A DNA stretch of 64,000 nucleotides from Styela clava. Lineage: Eukaryota; Chordata; Ascidiacea; Stolidobranchia; Styelidae. The notes under the pieces are model-generated. The model ran no database searches and was not told the origin of the DNA. It worked only from the letters and a program-made list of their open reading frames with translations. Position numbers and translations under genes: made by a program. Every line of letters starts with the position of its first letter. The first letter of the stretch is position 1. The stretch covers positions 3,215,001 to 3,279,000 of the forward strand of contig NC_135258.1 in the NCBI RefSeq assembly GCF_964204865.1. Reading direction: 5' to 3'. Below are positions 1-10,029 of the stretch, one piece after another.

Positions 1-68
1 GTAGGGAAATCACCGATTAGTGCGAATATCGTTAGAAGGACGAATGCGAGGATGAGATCGTTGCGCAT
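1..68 (-). CDS. Possible 5' coding exon with signal peptide, cut by window edge
   Basis: On the minus strand an ATG at 68-66 opens a frame that stays open to the window edge (22 codons). It reads MRNDLILAFVLLTIFALIGD: a short polar start, about 14 hydrophobic residues, then a polar stretch. This is the layout of a signal peptide or first membrane segment. Nothing downstream is visible, so no product can be named. A chance open frame of 22 codons is quite possible; support comes only from the hydrophobic core and its position. Confidence 0.3.
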   Translation of the reverse strand, partial: MRNDLILAFVLLTIFALIGDFP

Positions 69-2082
69 GGAAGAGTCGATAAAATTGTTTATATTGAGGA
101 GTGGAAAGCCTACGAGACACCGTGGATATTAAACGGAGCAGGACCATTCGATAGGTCATCACATCAATTTACCATATTCTCAGACCTTGAAATACCTATT
201 ATAAATGCCCGAAACGAGTAAGATATTTATTATCATGACACAAATCTTGCCTAGATTTCTACTAGTTGTAAGGTTGTACTTGCAACAAATGAATAACTTC
301 AAAGAGAAATTGTCGAATATTCCAATTTTTGATTCTCCTGAAAACATATTGTTGGTCACTTAACAATTGCAGTAGCCATGTTCCCCAGAGACAACTATTA
401 CGCAATTAATTGCCCGGCGAAACTTGACAAGACGGAAGAGAGGACACTTGTGCGCTCGCACCAGCGCAGGGTTATCATGACGTTGTGACCTTTTGCAGAG
501 CTTCACTCAAACCGCAGTTAGTTATAGCTGACCGAATTCTATTTCGGATCTCTTGTACGAAGCCGGTTAGGGTTTGGTTGGGAATGCAGATTTCGCTGGA
601 AATTTGAATTTTCAAATTATTCCCAACCTGGCCCGATCCCAAACTGCAATTTGTTGTTTTAAAACGTTTTTTTTTTTTTAGTCATATTTCACATTTGAGG
701 GGGGGGGGTCCAGTGATGGAATTCAATTTTTTTGTCAGCCGGTTCCATCGCAAAAGTCATAATTTTCACCCTGTTCTGTTACAAAAAGGCATTGACAGTA
801 ACCAGTAATGCTAACCGGTTCGCTGATCTCATAAAATTCCGTGAGACGGTTCTAGAGAACCGGCTGAATCCCACCACTGGATGGATCACGTATTTCAACC
901 CCAGACTCACTGTCCATCTACAAACCAATCCTATATGAACCGCTAACTATATAGAAAAATACTAAATAATTCAAAATTAGAGGAATTTATTAAGGCTAAC
1001 AACAAACAAAATAAATTCGTTGATAAATACATTTTGAGAAAAAATTGCAATTCATTAGATTTAATTTATGAATAAATGTTTAGTATATTGGTAAACGCCA
1101 AACGGTTACTATTGATATAAAACTAGTCTCTAGGAATGTCATCCACAAAAATAGACATCAGGCTTTGCAAAAATGTTGGGATGGGCCTAGAGGTAAGATG
1201 GGCCCAAAAATTCCACTTGGGTATTAACCCCGACCCGACCAATTGACTGGATTTGGAGGCCCGAGCCCGAAATTTCATATTTTATTTATTAAGAGTTCTT
1301 CGAATTCCACACATAGTTTTAGTATATATTTTTTATAAACATATATTTATTTTAGAAAAAGTCAGCGATAGAGAAGCCCAACCCGAACATAATGATTGAT
1401 ATTTCAGGCCAGACTCAGCCCGAATTTTGGGTCGGGCTTCAGAACTTAGCTCTAGATGGGCCTATGTTAGCGGTAGTTCATGGACTCATTGAAGAGGACC
1501 CAGTAACGGACCGGTGGTTAAATCCAAGAAACTTTGGCGGGGAATCAAACAATCACATTTTTAGAATTGCAGAGCAAGGCTGGTGGAATCAACACATACC
1601 GTATTTCCCAGCGAATAAGTCGCTTTTCTAGACCCAAATTTTTGGCATGATTTTGGTGGGGGGTCGTCCCATCATTCAATTCGTACCATAAAATACCAAA
1701 TACGTTGGACGATAGCATCCCCACGTTTTCATCATTGCCGTGTTGTTTTAGATCGGTAATGTTCTTATATGGTGCGCTCAATCACGAATTAGGTTGAACA
1801 CAATTAGATTGAAAGACAGTTTGAATTCTCGTAGTTGTTATGGATTGAATATTACTCTACAAGAAAAAATCATCATAGGCTATTTTAACCAATGCGCAAA
1901 GGCGGCGATCGCTCAAAAGTCTCTGCATGGTAATTTGAGACTCTGATGTTGATGCGATTTTACTACTCGTCTTATTATCAGGTTATATGCGAGAAGCCAT
2001 TTTTTCAGGCTCAAAAACAGGCCTCGTCTTATTCACCCCGTAGACTTATTCGCCGGGAAATACGGTAATTATTATTAGATTT
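69..2082. other. Intergenic, no gene recognised
   Basis: AT-rich DNA with no credible coding frame. It contains a T-run and a G-run near 668-709. Between about 1175 and 1470 it holds a region rich in GGGCC/CCCGA words, with a loose inverted match between TGGGCCTAGAGGTAAG near 1185 and CTTAGCTCTAGATGGGCC near 1445. This looks like a decayed hAT-type non-autonomous element. Short open frames at 732-938 and 1392-1631 have no protein-like features. Confidence 0.5.
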
Positions 2083-2180
2083 CTAAAAATAAATTGCATA
2101 TCTCATTTAAGTACATAATACACAATTTTGGCAACATAATTAACTTTGTAGAAATCAATTCGTCGGCTACTGGTAAGCTG
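2083..2180 (-). pseudogene. Duplicated stub of the desulfhydrase gene's 3' end
   Basis: This stretch repeats the end of the neighbouring PLP-enzyme gene and its 3' flank. TAAAAATAAATTGCA occurs at about 2085 and again at about 2507. CATAATTAACTTT followed by TAGAAATC occurs at about 2135 and again at about 2552, where it covers the last codons and stop of the gene. Only the last few codons are duplicated and they have drifted. It is a remnant of a tandem copy whose body has been lost. Confidence 0.5.
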
Positions 2181-2556
2181 ATACAGAAGCTCAGCCGTAA
2201 TAGTGAATACAAAACCAAATTATATATCTGAAGGCATGAACTTGGCTGGTGGAAGGTGTGTAAATCAGGGATGTGCAACCTTCAATACAGGAGGTCCAGA
2301 TACAAATAACTAGGTGAAATCGTGGGCAGGCTTTCTATAAGTTGTGGGCACAAAAATTTTGGGTATTGATCTTATGACATTCAATGTTGGCTACTCACAA
2401 GCTAACTGTTACGTATCTATGGAACAAAGCAGGGTAATCAGTCATTAGTGGTATAATGGCAAGCACTCTCGTGACACTTAGCATTCTGCACCAATCATCG
2501 AAATTTATAAAAATAAATTGCACATTTCAATTAGTTGTACAATTATAGAGACATAA

Positions 2557-3708
2557 TTAACTTTCTAGAAATCCATTTGCCGACTTCTCAATATCTTTCC
2601 AATCATATATTCTATTAACATCTTTCTCAAAAAAATCAAACATTCTTTCATCATACAGTCCAAATATACCACCAGTATGTACAAACAAAAATCTATCTCC
2701 CTTGAAACGCTTTCGATTTATATTCAGCTCTGAAATTAACCCTTTAATGCCTTTCCCACTATAGACAGGGTCACAAAATATTCCAGTGGCTGCAGCCAAT
2801 TTACGATACAACTCGTGGTCTTCAGGAGTTGATATTCCATACCCGGCTCCTTTATAACCTTCGATAATATCAACAATGTCTTCCGAGCAGGTCTCACTGC
2901 TCAATCCAATTTCTTCAAGCATAGAATTAATATGGCCATGAAAATAGGCAGCGTCGTCACAAACGGCCACTGCATGAATTTTAAGTTTCCCCCCAGTGAG
3001 ATAGTTACCGATCGAAATGCCTGCGATTGTCCCTCCGCTGCCACAAGTAACAATAACATCGTCAAAATTATCTTGCACTTTTTGATCTAACAATTCGTTC
3101 CATGCATTGAGGTAGCCATGTAAACCCACACTATCCGAGCCCCCAACACAGATTGGATACGCGGGCTTTCCAGTTTTCTTTAAAATAGCTTCAGCTAAAG
3201 CCTCTTGTCTTGGTTTTAACTCTGTCTCGTATTTAGCACGTTTCGGTACTAAATATACATTCGCATTGCACATTTGAGATAAAAATAAATTCCCACTGCT
3301 TTTTATTGCGTCAACATCTTCCTCTGATCGTAGCAACAGATGCGTTTCTAGTCCAAGTTGAGACGCAGCAACCGCAGTTGCACGACAATGGTTCGATTGT
3401 AATGCCCCACATGTGATAACAGAGCCACATCCTTTTTGAATCGCATCTGCCAGTAAAAATTCCAGTTTTCTTACTTTATTTCCACTCAAAGCAGCTCCAG
3501 TCATATCATCTCTCTTCACAAATAATTTAACGTCCTCAGGTAGTCCCGGAACTTTCCAAGCATGTATGGGTGTCGGTGTTAACGCCAGTGCGGCTCTATG
3601 TGTTGGACATTTTTCCAGATGTTTGCACCATGAAGGCGGACTGTATTTGTATATTTCATTATAAGATACTCTACTCATTGCTACTAAGCATTTAAAGCTA
3701 AATTTCAT
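2557..3708 (-). CDS. D-cysteine desulfhydrase / ACC-deaminase-like PLP enzyme
   Basis: A fold-type II PLP enzyme of the D-cysteine desulfhydrase/ACC deaminase family, expected to deaminate small amino acids (D-cysteine to pyruvate, H2S and ammonia, or ACC to 2-oxobutyrate). From the ATG at 3708 the protein has 383 residues, near the family's usual size. SGNKVRKLEF carries the expected Schiff-base lysine (about K78). GALQSNHCRAT is the substrate-carboxylate loop, CGSGGTIAG the glycine-rich phosphate-binding loop, and DPVYSGKG the C-terminal tyrosine motif. The whole coding region is one exon. The ATG at 3708 directly follows a splice acceptor (TTATTCAG); a second ATG 10 codons on (3678) is also possible, and an ATG at 3747 lies upstream of the acceptor and is probably not used. 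Bacteria and plants have well-known members. Which substrate this protein uses cannot be told from sequence. Confidence 0.88.
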   Translation of the reverse strand: MKFSFKCLVAMSRVSYNEIYKYSPPSWCKHLEKCPTHRAALALTPTPIHAWKVPGLPEDVKLFVKRDDMTGAALSGNKVRKLEFLLADAIQKGCGSVITCGALQSNHCRATAVAASQLGLETHLLLRSEEDVDAIKSSGNLFLSQMCNANVYLVPKRAKYETELKPRQEALAEAILKKTGKPAYPICVGGSDSVGLHGYLNAWNELLDQKVQDNFDDVIVTCGSGGTIAGISIGNYLTGGKLKIHAVAVCDDAAYFHGHINSMLEEIGLSSETCSEDIVDIIEGYKGAGYGISTPEDHELYRKLAAATGIFCDPVYSGKGIKGLISELNINRKRFKGDRFLFVHTGGIFGLYDERMFDFFEKDVNRIYDWKDIEKSANGFLES

Positions 3709-3728
3709 CTGAATAAGAATAAATGAAA
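3709..3728 (-). other. Splice acceptor immediately before the start codon
   Basis: Read on the minus strand, a pyrimidine-rich tract ends in TTATTCAG directly against the ATG at 3708. No matching cis donor is convincing within a few hundred bases upstream. This could be a trans-splice acceptor or the end of a long 5' UTR intron. Confidence 0.5.
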
Positions 3729-3852
3729 TAGGTAAATATAAGTGCAATTGTCAAGGTTTGAACTAATGAGATTTTGCAGAGCCTGAGGCGAAATAGGGGA
3801 ACACACACCAAACTAATCTCTGATCCAGTGCTTGTCAACCGAGTGTATAGTA

Positions 3853-4238
3853 CAGGGGTTCCCAAGCTTTTTTCAGGACGACCCCAAAGACAACTTTCAA
3901 GTGTCCAGTGCGACCCCAGGTCAATATATATATTTTTCACGAAACTTTAGAGCTTCTTTCACTGGACTTTTGAGTTTGGTTATGTGGTGGTATTAAGTAA
4001 AATAAGCTAAAACCAAACAGTGATGTCATAATAAACACCTACATTTTCAATAACGAAAGCATAGAGCGATGCCTATAGGCCTGTTTTACATTAAGCCATG
4101 GTACAAACTGCTAAATTTAACATGGTTTGTCAAATCTTAGATGAGTTGTACATCCATCCTCTACCATACCTCAGCGACCCCATGACCTGGTTGCGACCCT
4201 ACCTATCACTTCGACCCAATTTGGGGTCGCGACCCCTG
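3853..4238. mobile_element. Non-autonomous hAT-like element, 386 bp
   Basis: Terminal inverted repeats start CAGGGGTTCCCAAG and end GGGTCGCGACCCCTG. They are flanked by the 8-bp duplication GTATAGTA / GTATAGTT (7 of 8 identical). The CAGGGG ends and 8-bp duplication are the hAT signature. There is no transposase. It lies about 145 bp upstream of the desulfhydrase start, inside that gene's likely promoter or 5' UTR region. Confidence 0.8.
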
Positions 4239-4246
4239 GTATAGTT

Positions 4247-5522
4247 AGTAGTACATCACAGGGTGTACTATGTAGATACTCCTAATGTGTGGAGCACTGG
4301 AAACGAGGTTATTACCTCGCTCTGCACAAATGAATTGTGGAATCCAAGAGCAACATCCACATTAACTGAATAATAAATTATTGCATCAATATAAACACAC
4401 CTTCTAAACATTGAGTTTTTATTTAATAAAAATGTTAGATGGGCAGGGTGTACCATTCCAAATGAGATAAATGAGCACTGCTCTTATCTCATCTCTAAAG
4501 TTCTGAGAGAAAAAGATGATTTTCATAAAAAACATACCGTATTACTTATTATACCAGGGGTGTGCAACCTGCGTGCCAAAGCAGCCTACAAGAAGCCTTG
4601 TGCGGCACGTGGAGAACAGCCAACTAACAATCACGAACTAAAATTTTGAACAAACTTTCCAGGCCACAATATGACTCAGATCAATGGCAAATTCAAGGGG
4701 GTCAAGCGTCAATTCCCCCTTATTGAAATGTAAAAAAAAATTTTTCGGTATCATACATCGCATGCACACTAGTACATACACAGCACCCTAGCTGATACGA
4801 TCCAACTGAGAAATTAGAAATCTCAGAACCCCCCTCAAAACTCCTGGCAATGCCCCTGGCTCCGATATTCGCGGCGTAGGTATGTTACCAAGCTTTATGG
4901 TGACTCTGAAGAGACTAAAAAATATTTTATTTACTGTGAAATATTCATACTGGAAAATATTCAACAAGCTTACTATCCCGATTATTCAAAAATGGAAAAC
5001 GAAGGCATTATTCTAGAGAAAAATATAAGGGATGCCATAAGCCCATAACATTGCATAAAATCTATGTTGCCTGTAACTAGAGAGGTACAAAGTATGCTGT
5101 TCATTAGCTATTTTGTGGAAATGAAACTCAAAAAAGTGCAGATAAGAATACAAGTTTTATCAGTTGATAAGATGAGGCAGAAATCATAAAAAATAATGAT
5201 AGTACACAAATATTGATACACGATTATAGTAATACAAACACCTAGATTATAATAAAAATTCATTACTGAAAATATGAATATATAACCATAAAGAGAGTTG
5301 ATTAGGATACTAACCATGATTTAGTGCAATAAGTCATGTATTGTTTTTACATTAATAAAAAAAAAAATGCTCGGTTAAACGTGAAGAGAATAAATCTCAC
5401 CAAAAGTAAGGAAATTCATCAATTGGGCCCCACTGGCAATCAGTATCACTCAATACATACTCAAAATAAAGTTCAAATTTTTATCTGGCTTGTGGGAATC
5501 GAACTATTAAAAACACACTGAA
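4247..5522. other. Intergenic between desulfhydrase and SLC25A3, no gene
   Basis: AT-rich and without a credible frame. A CAGGGGTGTGCAAC sequence at about 4556 looks like one end of another hAT-like element; its partner end is not clear. The 3' end of SLC25A3 transcripts should fall here. Confidence 0.5.
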
Positions 5523-6590
5523 TCATAGTTTCCCTTGAGCAGCCAGTTTTATTCGCAGACTGTCTGGCATTTCTGGTGGTGGCGGGCGAGGTAAACGGAA
5601 ATAAACTTTCACTGAATCATAAATAAACCACTGAAGGGCAGTGACAGTACCAATCATGATAATACGAGCTGTGAGACCTTTCCAAATTCCGACTGGCCCT
5701 AATTTTTTAAGAGCATCAAGTGGAGAGCTACCAGCGTCATTATTAAGTACAGACACAACCGAGTCAGGAGGATGGGACCCAATAGCGCAGAGTACACCTG
5801 CGATGTAACCAGCGACAAACGTAACAACCAGCTGCTCTGGCTTGCTGCATTCATCTCTCGGTTTTGGCACAACATACTTGTACATTGCCTCTACTGTTCT
5901 CTCAAAACAAGAGAATTTGATCATGGTATATGGAATTTGCCTCATCCAAAGTGGAGGTAAACCTTTGTAAAAGGCAGTAATACCCTCTTCTTTCCACATT
6001 TTAGGAAAAGCTTCACGTAAAGTATTTGCAAATCCTGGCTGAGTTTGAATTCGTACTTTACAAGCTTCCATCGGTGCCAAAGCTATATCGGCAAAAAATT
6101 CAGCAGAAGCACTTGCCGCCAAATATAAACTTGTTCTCCATAAATATGATTTTTCTTCACCCAATAAATTCCCATAAAAATTCTTAAAAACTTCATAAAA
6201 TCCAAATTTGCCAAGTCCTTGCATTGAATAACCGATAAAAGTAGGTGCCCATCCTTTACCTAGGCCTCGAATGCCTTCTTCTTGTATAGAGACTCTAAAA
6301 CCGCTGATAATCCCCCTGTATTTATCTGGCTCAACTTGTATTCTGCATTTCACCAAATCAAGAGGAACCATGGCAGTATGAGTTAGACCACAACTTAGAA
6401 TCCCTCCGAAGCCACAGATGGCATAATATTTTGCCGATCCAAATTCACAACTATTGCCAGTTTCCTCTACTGATAGTATTCTTGTATCTGCAGGAACTTC
6501 AGAAAGTTCTGTGAATTTTGCCTTTTCCTGGCATATTGCTTTCATATTAGGCATGCCTAAGACATTCCCATTTAAAATTGAGTTGACCAT
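5523..6590 (-). CDS. SLC25A3: Mitochondrial phosphate carrier (SLC25A3)
   Basis: An inner-membrane carrier that imports inorganic phosphate with a proton for ATP synthesis. From the ATG at 6590 it has 355 residues, close to the 360 or so of vertebrate SLC25A3. Three mitochondrial-carrier repeats are visible, with signatures PLDLVKCRIQ (repeat 1), APMEACKVRIQTQPG (repeat 2) and SHPPDSVVSVLN (repeat 3). The C-terminal QWFIYDSVKVYFRLPRPPPP is nearly the chordate form. The frame runs on to an ATG at 6683, but a clean acceptor (TTGGTATTTCAG, AG at 6622-6621) lies between, so the upstream 31 codons are intron. The whole coding sequence is one exon, unlike the multi-exon vertebrate gene. It is transcribed in the same direction as the desulfhydrase gene, 1.8 kb away. 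Confidence 0.95.
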   Translation of the reverse strand: MVNSILNGNVLGMPNMKAICQEKAKFTELSEVPADTRILSVEETGNSCEFGSAKYYAICGFGGILSCGLTHTAMVPLDLVKCRIQVEPDKYRGIISGFRVSIQEEGIRGLGKGWAPTFIGYSMQGLGKFGFYEVFKNFYGNLLGEEKSYLWRTSLYLAASASAEFFADIALAPMEACKVRIQTQPGFANTLREAFPKMWKEEGITAFYKGLPPLWMRQIPYTMIKFSCFERTVEAMYKYVVPKPRDECSKPEQLVVTFVAGYIAGVLCAIGSHPPDSVVSVLNNDAGSSPLDALKKLGPVGIWKGLTARIIMIGTVTALQWFIYDSVKVYFRLPRPPPPEMPDSLRIKLAAQGKL

Positions 6591-6620
6591 ATCTTTATTC
6601 CTGTATTCCGTATTTAAATA

Positions 6621-6901
6621 CTGAAATACCAATATAGAAAAAAGGATAGATGTTAAGTTGAAAGGCAAACATAGGATTTTCATATTTATCTCAGCGTAGA
6701 GTGAACTGGAAAGTCAATAAGATTGCTGAATGTTAATCCAGTACCGTAACCATAGGCAAAGCAAAGTTTAAGGTGCATGTCATTTACTGTCTCAATTTCC
6801 CACAACTTTCACAAAAGGTTTCCGATTTTCTACAAGAACAACCACACAAACAAAATAACAGTAACTCTGTAACTGAGAATAACAGAAACTCTGTAACTTA
6901 C
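6621..6901 (-). other. SLC25A3: 5' UTR intron of SLC25A3
   Basis: On the minus strand a donor (ACG|GTAAGT, exon ending at 6902) pairs with the acceptor TATTTCAG at 6628-6621. This gives a 281-nt intron ending 30 nt before the ATG, with a non-coding first exon somewhere between 6902 and about 7100. Confidence 0.5.
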
Positions 6902-6989
6902 CGTAACATAAATGTATGAGTATCATCGCCACTTATATATCTGTATATGCTGCCGATGTCTTCATTGTCTTTCTATATCGCCTTATTTG

Positions 6990-7100
6990 TGCAAGCCTAT
7001 GATGTCATTCTGATGTAACGATGGTGCAATTTTGATGACGCGCGCCATTACGTCCTAACATACGTCACGAATTAGCGACGGTACTTTTCAAGTTCTTGGC
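6990..7100 (-). promoter_or_regulatory. Likely SLC25A3 promoter region
   Basis: Just upstream of the inferred non-coding exon, the DNA becomes rich in CpG relative to its surroundings. It contains a CRE-like TACGTCAC at 7061-7068 and TGATGACGCGCGCC near 7033. CREB/ATF-type sites are common at nuclear genes for mitochondrial proteins. The placement is inference from position and composition. Confidence 0.3.
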
Positions 7101-7396
7101 GTTGAACAATTACCATAGCAGACCTGGGAGAATTGATTACTATCTTTGCTACACGACGTTCTGAACTTCTGACTAAAATGAAGTGCGGCTATACACGGAT
7201 TAAACGCTATATGAAGTGTAAATACATGAGATTGCGACTGGGTAACGATAGTAATACACTTACCAAGGTACGGATGATTACGATACTGTAATTCACGCGT
7301 TTCGATTTGAAATGTAATTTGTTTCGATGGTACAGTATTATGCATATATAATAATTACGTATTATACAATATTTCACACTATCCAACACGGAATAA

Positions 7397-7690
7397 GTCA
7401 ATCAATCAATCAATCGTTTATTTTGTCATCACAAAAAAACACGTTCAAACATAAAGTGACACGAGGAACTTATATGGTTTTACATAAGAATAGTGGTTAT
7501 TATCGACGGTTACATATGGCCAATCCTATATATGACCCCCACAAAATTCTCAGAAGGCTGAAAAAGTCACCGTGCGATTGCATTTTGTTAAAATCACCGA
7601 TTGTTTTTATCAGTGGGGCGTAGGCCGTAAACACCTTTACGTTTTTTTTTTTTTTTTTTGCCAAATTCAAATCCATTGCCAAATTGGATA
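7397..7690 (-). mobile_element. LINE-like 3' end with TTGA-type tail
   Basis: Read on the minus strand, the element ends in CAAAATAAA followed by a short (ATTG)n array (TCAATCAATCAATC on the plus strand). A matching tail occurs at about 50355. Short tetramer tails after AATAAA are typical of CR1/L2-type retroposons. No reverse transcriptase is recognisable in the body. Confidence 0.35.
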
Positions 7691-10008
7691 AACCAAAACT
7701 ATAATTTTTATAAAAACAATTTTACGTTGGTATTTATTCTCCTAAATCACAAATTGTTGTTGTTCCAAGAGCAAGATGATGATTGCTTTTTCGCACGGAA
7801 TTTTGAGTAAACTGTAAAAAATGAGTTGTTATAGTGTATTCATCAGCGATGTGATGCTAAAGATGATAAAGGGTAAATAAAACGAAGGGAAACACAATGA
7901 GTTTTGTTTTAAGAGATCCGCGTAAATCGCACAATTTGTTTGGCTACCGTTGAAAATTTTTCAGCTTGGCAATATATTTTTCATAAAAGTACTGTTCACT
8001 CCCATTTATAAAATCGATCAATTCGGCAGTGGCAAACATTATAAATTTATTAATATGGTGTGGCAATCATGGATTAAATACTTTGCCCGTTCGGGATTTT
8101 AACGCAGACGCTTGGGTTTTTCCAACGGCGATATTTCAAAAATAATTTTGAGTAGCAGTCAGCGCTGAAAGAGAATAATTCAAAGTTGACACATCCCAAG
8201 GTTGCAAAAATTCGAATCCATCTATTCATAACCGGGTATAGTGTATCGCGTATTACATGTCCACAAATTTTCATAGTTTTTTAGAGTAGTCCTCCCTTTG
8301 TTTTACCGTAAGTCAACGCAAAGGCGATAATTATTCGCTGAAAAAATGTCTATTTTAAAGACTGGAGTAATCACGGCACTCGATTTAGAAGTTATTGCAC
8401 GGGAATTTTTGAATTCCCATTTTGGAACCTACCTCATCATCATTCTCCCCGCCCCCCCCCCCATCATTTTTTTTTGTAATTCTGGCTACACCCCTATAGG
8501 GACCCGACACTCGAGTTTTTTTTTGTGCGAATTTCGTTCATGTAACGCTGGTCGGTTACGGCTTTTTCTATCATCAAGTCCACACATCTGAAAACAAATA
8601 ACTGGCTTACTAATTCTATACCCGACAGGAACTGGTAGCTGGGCAAAAGGCCTCAAGTCAACTTTCTCATCTCTTGTATATTTATATTCTGTCCTAAACG
8701 ATTTCTTTATGCACGAAATCGATGCTTGGAAAAACATTCATCGTGTTTGTCTGCTTTTTGAATTTATTTTTAATTTCGTTCAATCCCTTGGAAGCATTAC
8801 TTTCATTATTGCTAATTGTTTTCAAATCTTTTCAGAGCTTTTCGAAAAATTTTGTTGATTTTGAAAAAATGTATTTTAAATACCTATATAAACAAGTTTT
8901 GTCTTCAGGGTTCTAGTCGGGACTGAAAACAAAGAACAGTTTTCGAATTACATTTTATTGAAAATTAACTTTATTGGAATAAAACTAATACAATGAAATA
9001 TATTATAGTGAAAACAGGGAAGGGGAATTCTGATGTTATTTCAGGTTTCAGATAGTGCGCACGTCCGTCTTCCCACCGTTGATTTTCTACATTGTATGTA
9101 CAGGTGCAAATCTTGTGGTTTGCGGCCATAACCGTATACGAAGTCGACATCTTATAAATATAATTAATAAAATTTAGCAAGTCATCGGCTGTTTTTTTTC
9201 CGCAGTGGAAAGATTATTTTTGATAGGAGTATTGTGAGAGGCGTGGTTTGGTTGATGACTTGAATTAGGCCTCAAGAGGTCGTGTGTGAGTCACCGAGAA
9301 ATTACCTCCTCCCACGTACGACTCACAAGTTCGCCTTTTAGTTCAACATGGTTCAACCGCCTTAGTTAAGTTTTCTTTTTCATATTTGACTTCAACCTTC
9401 GAATCAGTAGACCCGGCAGATTTATGTAACTACTAATTATATTTCTAGAATGAGTACATATTGATGGTGTGTATTATGCAGTGTAGAGCAGACTATTATT
9501 TCCTTTAATGACGAGGAACACTTGAAGTTACCGGTATCTATGGATTTACATTGTTTACTTAGATACCGGTACCGCGATTGCGCGATACCGGTACCCCTAT
9601 AAATAATGTTATCTGGAATGGCTGCTTATGGGGTCTGGTGTAGTTTAGTACCACATGTACTTCTAATTGGCTTGTGTCATCACTACGACGTTACTGTGAC
9701 TTATCAAGCCCCTCCTGAACTAGATACAATTTATGCCAGTCCCACGATTTTTCAGTTTAAAATTTTTATTTTTTTTTAGTTGTGTTTTGTATTTATGGTA
9801 TATTATTTCACCAATGTCTTTCATCTTTTTATATCTAACCATGGATAAGAATTCTGATATTTATTTTCATGTTTCTATAATTTGGATTGTACACAAGGAA
9901 TTTAATTCTTGGTTGTAAGATAGAAAAATAAACGTATAAACATTTGTCTTTTTCACATCTTTCTAAAATTAGTTCCAACTGGGCTGTTTATTTTTTTCAA
10001 GTTATATA
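7691..10008. other. Intergenic upstream of LNX, repeats only
   Basis: No credible coding frame. It contains a C-run with a CTGGCTACACCCCTA end near 8450-8505 (partial hAT-like element of the CAGTGGCGTAGCC family), a SINE fragment at 8536-8640, and a small hairpin near 9530-9600 built from TACCGGTATC and GATACCGGTA. A possible donor GTGAGT at 9286 could start a 5' UTR intron of LNX. Confidence 0.45.
8536..8640 (+). repeat. SINE fragment (body, no tRNA head)
   Basis: It matches the middle of the tRNA-derived SINE at 46567-46903: GTAACGCTGGTCGGTTACGG, then AACAAATAACTGGCT and the CCCGACA box. Head and tail are missing. Confidence 0.6.
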
Positions 10009-10019
10009 TTATTATTCAG
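10000..10019 (+). other. Splice acceptor 10 nt before LNX start
   Basis: TATTATTATTCAG ends at 10019, only 10 nt before the ATG at 10030. It is either the end of a 5' UTR intron or a trans-splice acceptor. Confidence 0.5.
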
Positions 10020-10029
10020 TAATCGTATT

